The notes beneath the pieces were generated by a model. The model saw only the letters and a program-made list of their open reading frames with translations, did not search any database and was not told the origin of the DNA. A DNA stretch of 64,000 nucleotides from Thalassotalea algicola. GTDB taxonomy: Bacteria > Pseudomonadota > Gammaproteobacteria > Enterobacterales > Alteromonadaceae. Of this stretch, positions 7,536-16,353 are shown one piece after another. The DNA is taken from positions 930,001-994,000 of the forward strand of contig NZ_JABBXH010000001.1 of NCBI RefSeq assembly GCF_012932965.1. Direction: 5' to 3'. How positions within the stretch are numbered: position 1 is the stretch's first letter; every line of letters begins with the position of its first letter. Made by a program: the position numbers and the translations under genes.

Positions 7536-7562
7536 CAAGCCATTGGGTGCAGGGCGTTAGCT
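7530..7562 (+). repeat. Short attC-like element 4
   Basis: CTCTAACAAGCCATTG at the stop of the GrpB-like gene followed 8 bases later by GGCGTTAGC. Both R''- and R'-like ends are present, but only about 33 bases apart, so the central part of an attC is missing. Confidence 0.4.
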
Positions 7563-7585
7563 ACTCAAGGAGATTTAGAGTAATA

Positions 7586-7996
7586 ATGAGAATCAACGGA
7601 ACATCAAAAACGAAAGAGTCTAAATATAATTCAACCGTAGGTTTAATTGTTAGCATAGGAATGCTTCTATTTGCCTTTATGGCTTTTGATTTCTCAGAGA
7701 TGCCCGCGTTTGGTAAGTTATTCATCGTGATTTGGATTTTTGTTGTATGTGCGCAAATATACCAATCTTATCGAAATTCAATATTTTCTAATCAAAGCCT
7801 TCATCATGAGGTAACAGATCATAATTTAAAAGTGTCAGGTTTTAATAAACAAAACACGTCGAATACGACAACTCCAGATAAAAGCCATGCTATGCGTCTT
7901 CGCCAGATCGAACAATTGTATCGTGAAGGTCTTCTTACCACTGAAGAGTATGAATCCAAGAGACAAGATGTACTTGATGAGGATTGGGGTAAATAG
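7586..7996 (+). CDS. Membrane protein with C-terminal SHOCT domain
   Basis: 136 residues from ATG 7586. An upstream in-frame GTG at 7547 lies inside the attC-like element and lacks a ribosome site, whereas AAGGAG precedes 7586. Two hydrophobic segments (about 15-32 and 38-56) are followed by a polar linker. The C-terminal SHOCT motif is RLRQIEQLYREGLLTTEEYE (about 108-127), the short helical domain usually found at the end of small membrane proteins. Function unknown. Confidence 0.7.
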   Translation: MRINGTSKTKESKYNSTVGLIVSIGMLLFAFMAFDFSEMPAFGKLFIVIWIFVVCAQIYQSYRNSIFSNQSLHHEVTDHNLKVSGFNKQNTSNTTTPDKSHAMRLRQIEQLYREGLLTTEEYESKRQDVLDEDWGK

Positions 7997-8034
7997 CTAA
8001 CAAGCAATTATACGTCTCATAGTAAGGCGTTACC
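7996..8034 (+). repeat. Short attC-like element 5
   Basis: GCTAACAAGCAATTATACG starts at the stop of the SHOCT gene and GGCGTTAC follows 9 bases later, giving about 39 bases between the two ends. Confidence 0.4.
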
Positions 8035-8098
8035 TGTATCAATTGAACCGTAAAGTTGTAGTGTTGTTATAGCAAAAATAGTTAAAAGGAAATTTGAA

Positions 8099-8689
8099 AT
8101 GCGAAGTAAATATTTGCTTATTTGTACGTTTATCATACTGAGTGGTTTTGCAAGTAAAACGTGCTTTGCTGACACAGAACAGCCGACGCTAGCAGATTAC
8201 AAAAGTGGTGAAAAATGGGTTTGGAAATATAAAGGGGTTACTTCAGCCGGGGAAGTCCGTGCAGACGGAAAAGATACCAAAAAAATAGTAAGCCAAAATG
8301 GCGACCTAAAAATGGTAACTCTACATAGTACGATTCCACTAACCGATATTGTTAAACCCAATAAAAGCAAAACTCCTAGGTACAGCTGGCCATTAAGTGT
8401 AGGCAAGACATGGACTTTTGAAGAGCATTGGACAAGCGAAGACGGTACCAAAGGTTCAACCATACAAGATGCTGAAATTATATCTTTTAAGGAAGAAACG
8501 GTAGCCGCAGGAACCTTTATGGCTTACACCATCAAATACAAAGGAAAAATTACAAACTCTCGAGGCTATAGTGCTGACACAGAAGATGTGTACTTATACG
8601 CGCCAAGGTTGAAAACATTTATAAAGCTAACTCAAATACAAAAAGATTATTTGTATGTTGAAGAGCTCATTGAATATTCTGATAAATAA
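8099..8689 (+). CDS. Secreted protein of unknown function
   Basis: 196 residues with a typical signal peptide (MRSKYLLICTFIILSGFASKTCFA, cleavage about residue 24). The mature part is rich in alternating Trp/Tyr/Lys strand patterns (KWVWKYKGV, WPLSVGKTWTFEEHW, AYTIKYKGKI), suggesting a beta-sheet-rich periplasmic or outer-surface domain like those of DUF3108-type proteins; that comparison is weak. AAGGAAATTTGAA precedes the ATG. It belongs to the cassette-like run. Confidence 0.6.
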   Translation: MRSKYLLICTFIILSGFASKTCFADTEQPTLADYKSGEKWVWKYKGVTSAGEVRADGKDTKKIVSQNGDLKMVTLHSTIPLTDIVKPNKSKTPRYSWPLSVGKTWTFEEHWTSEDGTKGSTIQDAEIISFKEETVAAGTFMAYTIKYKGKITNSRGYSADTEDVYLYAPRLKTFIKLTQIQKDYLYVEELIEYSDK

Positions 8690-8757
8690 AAGCTCACAAA
8701 GCATTTATATTTTACTGGTGAAATTTAGAATGCTGATAGTCAATAGTGAGTAAGAAG
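8690..8757 (+). repeat. Weak attC-like element 6
   Basis: After the stop, GCTCACAAAGCATTTATA resembles a decayed GCTAACAAGCATT start, and GTGAGTAAGAAGTTAAT near the end could be a degraded R'. This is the least convincing copy. Confidence 0.2.
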
Positions 8758-8782
8758 TTAATGCACATTAAAAAGGAAAAGC

Positions 8783-9217
8783 ATGCCAAGAAATAATGTA
8801 CTGATAATTGCCGGTTGTTTAAGTTTTTTGGCAGCGGTACTCCACATTAGTTGTATCTTTGGTGGCCCAGAATGGTATCGCTTTTTTGGCGCTGGTGAAA
8901 GAATGGCACAAATGGCGGCGGCTGGTGACAGCTACCCAACAATTGCGACATTAGTTATCGCGGCTATTTTGAGTGGTTGGGGTTTTTATGCATTTTCTGG
9001 CGCCGGCTTGATAGTAAAACTACCGTTATTAAAAACATGCTTAGTATTAATAACGGCAGTTTACTTAATTCGCGGAGTAGCAGGATTAATTCTACCCTTC
9101 GTTACCTCAGACCCAGTAGTACATCAAAACTCCATTACTTTTTGGGTAGTGAGCTCCATTATTTGTTGTATTTATGGCACTTTCTATTTATTGGGCACCA
9201 AGCAGCTTTTTCGGTAA
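8783..9217 (+). CDS. Four-helix membrane protein
   Basis: 144 residues with four hydrophobic segments at about 6-26, 50-72, 80-103 and 118-138. A conserved-looking GPEWYRFFGAGERMAQMAAAG loop lies between the first two. The arrangement is typical of small uncharacterised integral membrane proteins that occur as cassettes. AAAAAGGAAAAGC precedes the ATG. No enzymatic motif. Confidence 0.6.
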   Translation: MPRNNVLIIAGCLSFLAAVLHISCIFGGPEWYRFFGAGERMAQMAAAGDSYPTIATLVIAAILSGWGFYAFSGAGLIVKLPLLKTCLVLITAVYLIRGVAGLILPFVTSDPVVHQNSITFWVVSSIICCIYGTFYLLGTKQLFR

Positions 9218-9260
9218 TAAGCGATGCAAGTAAAACTAATCTATAGGAATTGCTTACTAT

Positions 9261-10736
9261 TTAACGGCTACTCACCAACCTTAGTTCATGCTCATGGTGC
9301 AAACGTTCTTGCTCTTGCACCCTGAGTTGTCTTAAGTACTGATCAAACGTTTTGCTAATACGTGTACTGCGCTCAATTAACTCGAGTTGGCTCCAAGTGG
9401 CTCGTTCAGCGGTTGAGATTAAATGGGTAATACTTTCTTGTGTTGGGTTTGACAGCACATAGGCTAAATTTCTAAAGCCACGTGCCGGCAGAATATTGAT
9501 ATCTCCGACATATTGCTGATCGATTATCGATCTCACTTTATGAATACCCATTTTTGCCGTTTTACCGGTCACCATATTTTCCACCATATCGCAGGCGTAA
9601 ACACTGTTGGTTTTTAACATTTTAACAAAGTGACGCTTAGTTAAGGCAAAGACGCCATTACTGTGTTTTTTAGTGCGCGATAAAAACGGCACTGCTAATG
9701 GGTTAGTTTGGCTGACAATACTATGGTTAACACCATATAGGCGGGCAAGTCGATTAAATGGCATATCGGCCATCACCGAACCATCAGCAAACTTGCGATT
9801 CGGGATATATGGCACAACTTCGCCGGCCTGGTTTTTCGCTTTTAGCTGTACAGGGCTAAACATATAAGGCACAGCGCAAGACGCTCTAACCGCTTGCGTG
9901 ATAATTGCATTGGGAGAAGTACGCGCATTTAACAGCCTTGAGTACTGGTGTAAATCGGCAGGCGATACCGTCACAGTAATATGACGACCAGTTTTGTTAA
10001 ACGCCTCTTCAAATGTCGTTAGGTCAAACAGTTCAATTAGGGCATTTTCTAAGTTGGTGCTATCTAGCAATGACTCTTCAAACACCCCCTTCCAAACCCC
10101 CCAACGATGAAACTTCTCATAAATGGACTCAGGCGTAAGAATATCGATAAGTTCTTCATCGGTTCGTGTACCGATAAGCGCCGCCATAATTGAACCAGCA
10201 CTAGCGCCAGACACGACATTGGGTAATAAATTCTGTTCTGTTAACGCCTTAATAACGCCAGCATGGAAGAAGCCTAAGCCTGCGCCACCGCTTAACATTA
10301 AACAGCTTTGACCAAAGGCGTGGCTGGTTTCTTCAAAAAAAGCCAGTTTGTCATAAAAGTCGACTTCGGTTTCGTCGGCCTGGTAAATAAATTCCATAGC
10401 ACCGACAACTTCTGAAAGGAACTCTTCAATTAAGTCTTTAGTGCCAAGCTTGGAGTGGTTCGCCAATTCTGGATTGGCGATATTACCTAAATTGCCATGA
10501 ATACCTTCATGTAGAATAAACATTAGACTGGCCGCATCTTTTTTCTCTTTTGCAGCACGAATGCGGTTTACTCGCTTACGTATTAACTTGTAGTCGTATA
10601 AATCGCACGCTTCTTCTTGCTGCCAATCGCGGGCACCAGATAATATATCGTGCTCAGCACAAGCTTCTTTGTACTCTTGATAACTCTGCGCATTATCGAT
10701 TGCTTGTTCAAGACTGTTTAGTGTTTGCTTGCTCAT
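9261..10736 (-). CDS. Patatin-like phospholipase/triacylglycerol lipase with DUF3336
   Basis: 491 residues. The N-terminal 140 residues match the DUF3336 region that precedes the patatin domain in yeast Tgl3/4/5-type lipases. The patatin core has the oxyanion loop GGAGLG (150-155), nucleophile elbow GASAG (Ser179) and the Asp of the catalytic dyad in FADGS (Asp318). No signal peptide or membrane helix, so it should act in the cytoplasm on lipid droplets or membranes. Its neighbour 2.3 kb away is a wax-ester/DGAT-type acyltransferase, so neutral-lipid turnover is a reasonable inference. Confidence 0.88.
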   Translation of the reverse strand: MSKQTLNSLEQAIDNAQSYQEYKEACAEHDILSGARDWQQEEACDLYDYKLIRKRVNRIRAAKEKKDAASLMFILHEGIHGNLGNIANPELANHSKLGTKDLIEEFLSEVVGAMEFIYQADETEVDFYDKLAFFEETSHAFGQSCLMLSGGAGLGFFHAGVIKALTEQNLLPNVVSGASAGSIMAALIGTRTDEELIDILTPESIYEKFHRWGVWKGVFEESLLDSTNLENALIELFDLTTFEEAFNKTGRHITVTVSPADLHQYSRLLNARTSPNAIITQAVRASCAVPYMFSPVQLKAKNQAGEVVPYIPNRKFADGSVMADMPFNRLARLYGVNHSIVSQTNPLAVPFLSRTKKHSNGVFALTKRHFVKMLKTNSVYACDMVENMVTGKTAKMGIHKVRSIIDQQYVGDINILPARGFRNLAYVLSNPTQESITHLISTAERATWSQLELIERSTRISKTFDQYLRQLRVQEQERLHHEHELRLVSSR

Positions 10737-11033
10737 AATAACTACCTATGATTAGTTACAGTTCCTGACTACGGCGAATGTCCATTTCGTACATAAGCCA
10801 AATAAGGATAAACGCTGTTCTCCTGCCTTACTCTTAGGAAACACGAAAAAGTTAGAAATTACCACCTAACTTAATGTTTACTTCACAAAGCAATGCTATT
10901 TTGCTGATTCTAAACAAATATCAGGCTAAAACCTGTTATTTTCCATTGACTGCTTGTAACCAAATGGTTAGCTTGATATTAACAAGAACATCATTATTAA
11001 CGCCTTCAACAACCAAAGTGTCATTAGAAAAAC
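10737..11033. other. Divergent promoter region
   Basis: 297 bases between the leftward patatin gene and the rightward DUF445 gene. It must carry both promoters, but I see no convincing -35/-10 pair, repeat or small gene in it. Confidence 0.4.
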
Positions 11034-12251
11034 ATGGATTGGATTATTGAACATAAGCTATTGCTACTTATCCCATTTATAAGTGCTTTTGTTGGTTGGT
11101 TAACCAACTATTTAGCCGTAAAAATGATGTTTTACCCGATCAAATTTGTCGGTATCAAAGCACCTTATTTAGGCTGGCAAGGGCTTATCCCACAAAAGCG
11201 CCGTAAAATGGCGGAAATTTCTGTTGATTTAGTGTTAGGTAAATTACTCAGCGTACAAGAGCTAGCAGCTAGGTTAGAGCCAGAAAAAGTTAGCGAAGCA
11301 ATTGAACGCAGGCTGCGCCAAGTCCTTAAAAAAATTATTAATGACGTTATGCAAGAGTCGGCACCAACGGTGTGGGCAGCGCTTCCAGTGCAAGGCAAAG
11401 ATTTAGTTTATGCGCGAGTTGAAGCAGACATTCCCAACGTTGTTGAAAAAATGGTGCGCGACTTTCAAGACAACGTTATTGAAATATTAGACATTAAAGA
11501 GCTAGTAGTTGAGTACCTGTCGGATCATCCTACACTTATCAATGAAATTTTCCTTTCAGCAGGCAGTAAAGAGTTTCCTTTTATTATTCGTTCAGGTTTT
11601 TATTTTGGTTTCCTACTAGGTTTGCCAACGATGGCGTTTTGGTATTTTTACCAAGCATGGTGGATTCTGCCATTAGGAGGCTTGATTGTTGGCTACTTAA
11701 CAAATTGGATTGCCCTAAAAATTATTTTCGAACCAAAACAACCAATTAAAATTGGCCCGTTTACTATTCAGGGCATGTTTTTAAAACGACAAAATGAAGT
11801 TGCTGATGTCTATTCGCGGTTGATTGAAAAGAAACTAATGAATTCAGAAAACATCGTCCATTCTGTGTTGTATGGCTCTGGCTCTGATCAGTTATTTGAA
11901 ATTGTCGAGTTGCATGTAAACGACGCGATAGAGCGCTATGTAGCAATTGCCCAGCCTTATTTTGGCTTAGGTGTCGGCTCACAAAACTACTTTAAAATGA
12001 AAGAAAAGGCGATTAAGAGTATTTTTGACAGCTCTGAAAAGTACTTACTTTATATGCACGAATATGCCGATAACGCGTTAAATATTGGCCCAGATCTACG
12101 CGAGAAAATGCAATCACTATCACCTGAAGAGTTCGAAGGTGTGTTGCGACCGGCCTACCAACAAGACGAATGGAAGTTGATCGTAACAGGTGCGATTCTT
12201 GGCGGCATAGCAGGTGTATTACAACTTTTTTATATATTCCTACCTGCGTAG
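11034..12251 (+). CDS. DUF445 family inner-membrane protein
   Basis: 405 residues with hydrophobic segments at the N-terminus (about 8-30), the middle (about 185-228) and the C-terminus (about 383-403), separated by long polar helical regions. The motif GWLTNYLAVKMMFYP (21-35) recurs as GYLTNWIALKIIFEP (about 220-234), each followed by Pro-Ile-Lys and a Gly-containing turn, so the protein is an internal duplication. This is the DUF445 hallmark. The family has no established function. It may share a promoter region with the patatin lipase. Confidence 0.85.
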   Translation: MDWIIEHKLLLLIPFISAFVGWLTNYLAVKMMFYPIKFVGIKAPYLGWQGLIPQKRRKMAEISVDLVLGKLLSVQELAARLEPEKVSEAIERRLRQVLKKIINDVMQESAPTVWAALPVQGKDLVYARVEADIPNVVEKMVRDFQDNVIEILDIKELVVEYLSDHPTLINEIFLSAGSKEFPFIIRSGFYFGFLLGLPTMAFWYFYQAWWILPLGGLIVGYLTNWIALKIIFEPKQPIKIGPFTIQGMFLKRQNEVADVYSRLIEKKLMNSENIVHSVLYGSGSDQLFEIVELHVNDAIERYVAIAQPYFGLGVGSQNYFKMKEKAIKSIFDSSEKYLLYMHEYADNALNIGPDLREKMQSLSPEEFEGVLRPAYQQDEWKLIVTGAILGGIAGVLQLFYIFLPA

Positions 12252-12325
12252 CGTTATAAATACATTAAATGCTCGCCAGATTATTTTTTATTCAACTACA
12301 TTTATGATGTAGTTCAAACTTTAAT

Positions 12326-12346
12326 CAAACTGACATTGTCAGTTTG
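12326..12346. promoter_or_regulatory. Perfect 21-base operator palindrome before the TetR gene
   Basis: Arms CAAACTGACA (12326-12335) and TGTCAGTTTG (12337-12346) are perfect inverted repeats around one T. It covers a likely -35 (TTGTCA at 12336-12341) with a TAAGAT -10 (12358-12363) 16 bases on. Position 50 bases before a TetR-family gene suggests autorepression. A second, 8-base inverted repeat (AACTACAT / ATGTAGTT, 12294-12314) lies just upstream and may end the DUF445 transcript or be another site. Confidence 0.65.
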
Positions 12347-12395
12347 TATTATCAAGCTAAGATAAATATAAGCAAAAATAAGAATAATCAATAAC

Positions 12396-13025
12396 ATGAA
12401 AACGGCAGAGAAAATTCTACTAACCAGTTTGGAAATGTTTAATGAACACGGTGAAGCCAATATCACCTGTGTTGATATTGCCGTTGAGTTAGAGATCAGC
12501 CCTGGCAATTTGTATTATCACTTCAAAGGCAAAGAGGTCATTGTCAGTGCGTTGTTCGATATGTATATGCAGCGCAGTAGTAAAATATTGATTTCGCCAA
12601 ATACCGAAGACTTAGATATTACTCTGTTTTTTCATTATTTGCTTCGCCTGCTAGAAAGCGCTCACATATTTCGTTTTATTTATCGTAACCCTACTGATTT
12701 AATGCATAAATACCCGAGTATCTCAAGGCACTTTAAGCGACTAGTCAAAAGTAAAGAAGAAGCCTTTATCGCCATTATTCAGCACTTTAGCAGTATAGGG
12801 TTAATGAAGGTTACAAGTGAACAAACTCAATCTTTAGCACAAATTATCAATTTAGTATTTACCCAGTCACAAAGTTACTTTTTACTTAAAGGGGAAGAAG
12901 ATAACGATGAAGATAATTGTTTTGACGGTTTAACTTGGATTTTTCATGCCATTTCACCTTACTTATCGATTAGCGAACCGGAAAAGCACTCGGTGCTCTC
13001 GGCAATTTCAGCACATGAGTTGTAA
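12396..13025 (+). CDS. TetR/AcrR family regulator
   Basis: 209 residues. The N-terminal helix-turn-helix is typical: AEKILLTSLEMFNEHGEANITCVDIAVELEISPGNLYYHFKGKEVIVSAL (about 4-53), with the recognition helix GNLYYHFKGK. The rest is an all-helical ligand/dimer domain without recognisable ligand signature. It precedes the WS/DGAT gene by 34 bases in the same direction and has a perfect palindrome in front of it, so it probably controls itself and the acyltransferase, perhaps in response to acyl-CoA; the ligand is a guess. Confidence 0.88.
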   Translation: MKTAEKILLTSLEMFNEHGEANITCVDIAVELEISPGNLYYHFKGKEVIVSALFDMYMQRSSKILISPNTEDLDITLFFHYLLRLLESAHIFRFIYRNPTDLMHKYPSISRHFKRLVKSKEEAFIAIIQHFSSIGLMKVTSEQTQSLAQIINLVFTQSQSYFLLKGEEDNDEDNCFDGLTWIFHAISPYLSISEPEKHSVLSAISAHEL

Positions 13026-13059
13026 TATTAATTAACAGGCAACCTAGGGACGAGGAACA

Positions 13060-14541
13060 ATGGCAAAGCGATTATCCTTTTTAGACTGGTCATTTTGGCT
13101 TACTGAAACTCGTAATAACCCTAAGCATGTCGCTGCCTTTCAGGTGCTGAAAAAACCTAAAAGTGCTAAGGCTGATTACTGCAAAGTTTTGTCTGAAGAG
13201 TTAAAGCAACACGACAAAGCGTACTTCCCTTTTAATTGCCGCATTTTTTCATTTTTTCGGTTTGCGCTTGGCTTTAGGAAAGTCAAAAAAATGGACATGG
13301 ATTACCATGTGAAATATCACAAGGTAGATGATGTTAACGATGTTCAAGCATTACATCGTTACATCGCTAAAATACATGAACATATGCTTGATCGCGACAA
13401 GCCTCTTTGGCAGATTCACCTTGTAGACGATGAAAAAAGCGAGACTTATGCCGCTTTTCTAAAAGTTCACCACCTCTATGGCGACGGTGCTTCGCTAGTG
13501 AAATGGTTTAAAGACAGTTACCAATCGTCTCCATCTGACAAATTCACACCTATATGGTCGGCTAAGCGAAAACGTAAAGCTATACCAAAGAAAAACCCTT
13601 ACAAAACCTTTTTCACCAATGCATGGCACTTTTTGGTCATTTTATTTGATATCGCCGTCATACATTTTCGACTATTGCTTAAATTTTTAAGAATTTATCC
13701 GGTATATATGCCACTGCCGTTTTCAGGCACAAAAACCGTATTAACCGGACAAGTAAGCGCAGGCAGAGTGGTTGCTACAACGCAAATTGACTTTGATGAA
13801 GTTAGAAAATTAGCGCATAGAATGCGTGCATCGGCAAATGAAGTCATACTGTGTTGCTTTGACATTGGCATTCACAAATTCTTAAAAGGTTACGGTCAGC
13901 AATTTGATAAGCCGCTTATCACTCAGATGCCGATTAATATGCGTAAGCCTAATGATCCCGTTGGTGGCAATAAAATTGCGATTGTGCCCGTAGAACTTGC
14001 ACATGGAAAAAAAGATCCATACTTAAGATTAAGGCAGATTATTGAAAATCATCGCATTGTTAAAGGAGTCGCCAAACGTGTTTACCCTGCATCGTTTAGC
14101 TACTACACGATATTAATTCAAGGCATGGCCTTAGTACTTGAAACAATCAGACTGTCTGCGCTATTTAGGCCCATTGGCAACATATTGATTTCTAATATGC
14201 CAGGGCCAGCAGAAGCTAAATACTTTAAAGATAGTAAGCTTGAAGCACTTTACCCCATTTCGACATTAACACCCGGTGGTGGCGTCAACATTACGATGAT
14301 CACATACTGTAATAATTTAGACATTGGGCTAGTTTGCTGTGACAAAGACATTAAATCGCTCGAACCATTGGCTGAATACTTCCATGAAGCATTTGAGTTG
14401 CTGCAACAATGTGTTGATAATCCAGATTTAACCATAGATGATCTAGGTGAAATTAGGAATAAGCCCGTTAAATCGTTATTGGAAGACCACTTTACCCATA
14501 AAACTTCGGACGCTGAACACACAAGCAATCATAAAACATAG
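13060..14541 (+). CDS. Wax ester synthase/diacylglycerol acyltransferase-like enzyme
   Basis: 493 residues with the family layout. It has an N-terminal LSFLDWSFWLTET segment, the active-site motif HHLYGDG (HHxxxDG, residues 137-143), and later SNMPGPAE (about 378-385), the conserved NxPGP region. The enzyme transfers acyl groups from acyl-CoA to long-chain alcohols or diacylglycerol to make wax esters or triacylglycerol; which one cannot be told from sequence. GAGGAA precedes the ATG. It probably forms an operon with the TetR gene. The patatin lipase nearby would perform the reverse mobilisation. Confidence 0.88.
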   Translation: MAKRLSFLDWSFWLTETRNNPKHVAAFQVLKKPKSAKADYCKVLSEELKQHDKAYFPFNCRIFSFFRFALGFRKVKKMDMDYHVKYHKVDDVNDVQALHRYIAKIHEHMLDRDKPLWQIHLVDDEKSETYAAFLKVHHLYGDGASLVKWFKDSYQSSPSDKFTPIWSAKRKRKAIPKKNPYKTFFTNAWHFLVILFDIAVIHFRLLLKFLRIYPVYMPLPFSGTKTVLTGQVSAGRVVATTQIDFDEVRKLAHRMRASANEVILCCFDIGIHKFLKGYGQQFDKPLITQMPINMRKPNDPVGGNKIAIVPVELAHGKKDPYLRLRQIIENHRIVKGVAKRVYPASFSYYTILIQGMALVLETIRLSALFRPIGNILISNMPGPAEAKYFKDSKLEALYPISTLTPGGGVNITMITYCNNLDIGLVCCDKDIKSLEPLAEYFHEAFELLQQCVDNPDLTIDDLGEIRNKPVKSLLEDHFTHKTSDAEHTSNHKT

Positions 14542-14554
14542 CGCGCTAATTGAG

Positions 14555-15295
14555 CTAATCTAAATGGAACTTAAACACTAAAAAGCCATTTTCGACAGCT
14601 ATTTCTTGGCCAAGCTCTGCAAATAGCTGTTCTTCAAAATCTGTTTCATCAAGTTGATAGCACCAGTCGTCTTGTTCTACTTCAGCAATGATTAGCCTTT
14701 CTATTTCTGGTTTATGATAATCCAATACACTCTGTTTGCTTCCATTAGAATACAAGCCCAGATAATTCATTAATTCACTTGGAATGAGCCCTTTAAGCAG
14801 TGACAAACCTATATGCACAGTAGTTGCTAATAAATACTTAAATGCCTTGGGCATAAATAAAGTAGCAATTTGTGTAGAAGAGCCAATAAACGCATAGTCA
14901 TCGTTAACCAATCGCACTTCTGTTAACTGCATTTGCTTTAACCGAATCGACTTTTCACTCGCTACATAATAGGGCGTAACAGTGCCTACAACTAACAAAT
15001 GAGCGCGATAAATGTCATGACCCGCTACGCTTACAGTAAAACCACAAAACAGTTGAATATGGAGGTGACTGTCATCGCTTGGCATTGATAACTCAGCATT
15101 GAGCAGAGTTAACATGCCTTGACTACCAGGCAATGATAACGACATAGAATGAGGAAAGTTTGTTGCCAACATCTCATTTAATTCTTGTTGGCTATATTTG
15201 ACTTCACGAACACACTTAAACCGTATCATTAAACGAATAAGCAGAGAATTAAGCTTATGCTTAGCCCGTTGCCATAATGATGAGTGTTCGTTCAC
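14555..15295 (-). CDS. Uncharacterised DUF1439/TULIP-like protein
   Basis: 246 residues. After a basic, moderately hydrophobic N-terminus (about 14-27, no clear signal peptide) comes a beta-rich region: YSQQELNEMLATNFPHSMSL, then paired strands (LLNAELSMPS, LHIQLFCGFTVSVAG, AHLLVVGTVTPYY). This resembles the DUF1439/YceB lipid-binding (TULIP-like) pattern, but the match is from layout only. Its 3' end meets the 3' end of the acyltransferase gene (13-base gap). Confidence 0.5.
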   Translation of the reverse strand: MNEHSSLWQRAKHKLNSLLIRLMIRFKCVREVKYSQQELNEMLATNFPHSMSLSLPGSQGMLTLLNAELSMPSDDSHLHIQLFCGFTVSVAGHDIYRAHLLVVGTVTPYYVASEKSIRLKQMQLTEVRLVNDDYAFIGSSTQIATLFMPKAFKYLLATTVHIGLSLLKGLIPSELMNYLGLYSNGSKQSVLDYHKPEIERLIIAEVEQDDWCYQLDETDFEEQLFAELGQEIAVENGFLVFKFHLD

Positions 15296-15593
15296 TTTGT
15301 TACCTTATTCTTATTTGTCTTATACAGAGTGATGATACACACAATTAAGTGGCAACTGCCATGTTTGATTACATAACTTCAGAATATAAAATGATGTCTA
15401 TCATATTCTTGGCTTGTATTACTCTTTTAGGCAGCTAATGCCGCCATCATAACTACTTTAACGATTAAGCATTCCTACCACAGCCTAAAGTCAGCGGTAC
15501 TACTTTTAGTTTTGATAAGAATAAATGAGCCTAACCCTAAAAAGAAAGCACATTGAAAACTGATTTTTATTCATTGCTGACTAAACTTATAAA
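15296..15593. other. Divergent intergenic region without recognised features
   Basis: 298 bases between the leftward TULIP-like gene and the rightward CPBP gene. I see no small gene, repeat or clear promoter in it. Confidence 0.4.
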
Positions 15594-16241
15594 ATGACAA
15601 CTAAACCTTCTACGATACATATACTGCGGTGGTTAGAGTTAACGGCCTTTTTTTTATGTACCCCATTACTCTTAATGCGCTTGGTATCAGATCTCAATAC
15701 TTGGCTTATGCCTATTTTAGGCGCGATAGGAATGGTTTGCTTAGTTCTGTTATTAGTCGATCCAACGTTTAAACGCTTTCGTTTAATTAATATCGTAGAA
15801 TTTCGCCAACACTTTCGTTCCAGTATTTTGTTATTTATTCCGTCGGCGACTCTGCTGTTAGTAGTTCTATATTCGATAGCTCCAGAGCATGCGTTTACCT
15901 TACCCTTACAACATACTCAGTTATGGTTACTAACGTTATTAATATACCCGCTAGTGTCTGTCGTGCCACAAGAAATTATTTTCAGGACTTTTTTCTTCCA
16001 TAGATACAAAAAAATTATTCCGAGCAAAGCATGGCGCTGGATAGCAAGCAGCATGTGTTTTGGATTAGCTCATGTTGTTTACGCAAATTGGATAGCTGTC
16101 ATTCTTTCTATGTTTGCTGGCATTTTATTTGGCTATCGTTATATGCAAACTCGTTCTACGCCGATAGTTATCCTGGAACACACGCTTTGGGGTAGCTTGC
16201 TATTTTCTACTGGTATAGGAATGTTTTTTCTTACTCAGTAA
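15594..16241 (+). CDS. CPBP/CAAX-protease-like membrane protein
   Basis: 215 residues with about six hydrophobic segments. The three CPBP motifs are present: PQEIIFRTFFFHRY (125-138, in place of EExxxR), FGLAHVVYANW (157-167) and LEHTLWG (194-200). The first Glu of motif 1 is Gln126, while Glu127 and Arg131 remain. Family members are Rce1-type intramembrane peptidases, often of unknown substrate. The Gln substitution may reduce or alter activity. Confidence 0.8.
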   Translation: MTTKPSTIHILRWLELTAFFLCTPLLLMRLVSDLNTWLMPILGAIGMVCLVLLLVDPTFKRFRLINIVEFRQHFRSSILLFIPSATLLLVVLYSIAPEHAFTLPLQHTQLWLLTLLIYPLVSVVPQEIIFRTFFFHRYKKIIPSKAWRWIASSMCFGLAHVVYANWIAVILSMFAGILFGYRYMQTRSTPIVILEHTLWGSLLFSTGIGMFFLTQ

Positions 16242-16353
16242 TTTTAAACATTCTCTTGTCACGTTAACGTCAAAATTCCTTCATTTAAATGTCAATACTG
16301 CTCAGTAATCTGTCTTTCCCAGAGCAATAATATTATCGTACTGGGAACTCGTG

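Larger units (their letters stand above)
5963..9217 (+). mobile_element. Degenerate integron-cassette-like array without integrase
   Basis: Seven small genes, all on the same strand and mostly of unknown function, are each followed by a spacer starting at or just after the stop with TAACAA/TAAAAAGCC-like sequence. Several spacers close with GGCGTTA or similar. This matches the R''...R' ends of chromosomal integron attC sites of marine gammaproteobacteria. GrpB-like, SHOCT and small membrane proteins are frequent cassette cargo. No tyrosine recombinase (intI) lies in the window, so at most this is a cluster of attC sites lacking an integrase. Several sites are too short (about 35 bases) to be functional, so decay is likely. 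Confidence 0.45.

Noticed and set aside
7547-7585. Earlier GTG start for the SHOCT protein
   Set aside because: It lies inside the attC-like spacer and has no ribosome site; the ATG at 7586 follows AAGGAG.
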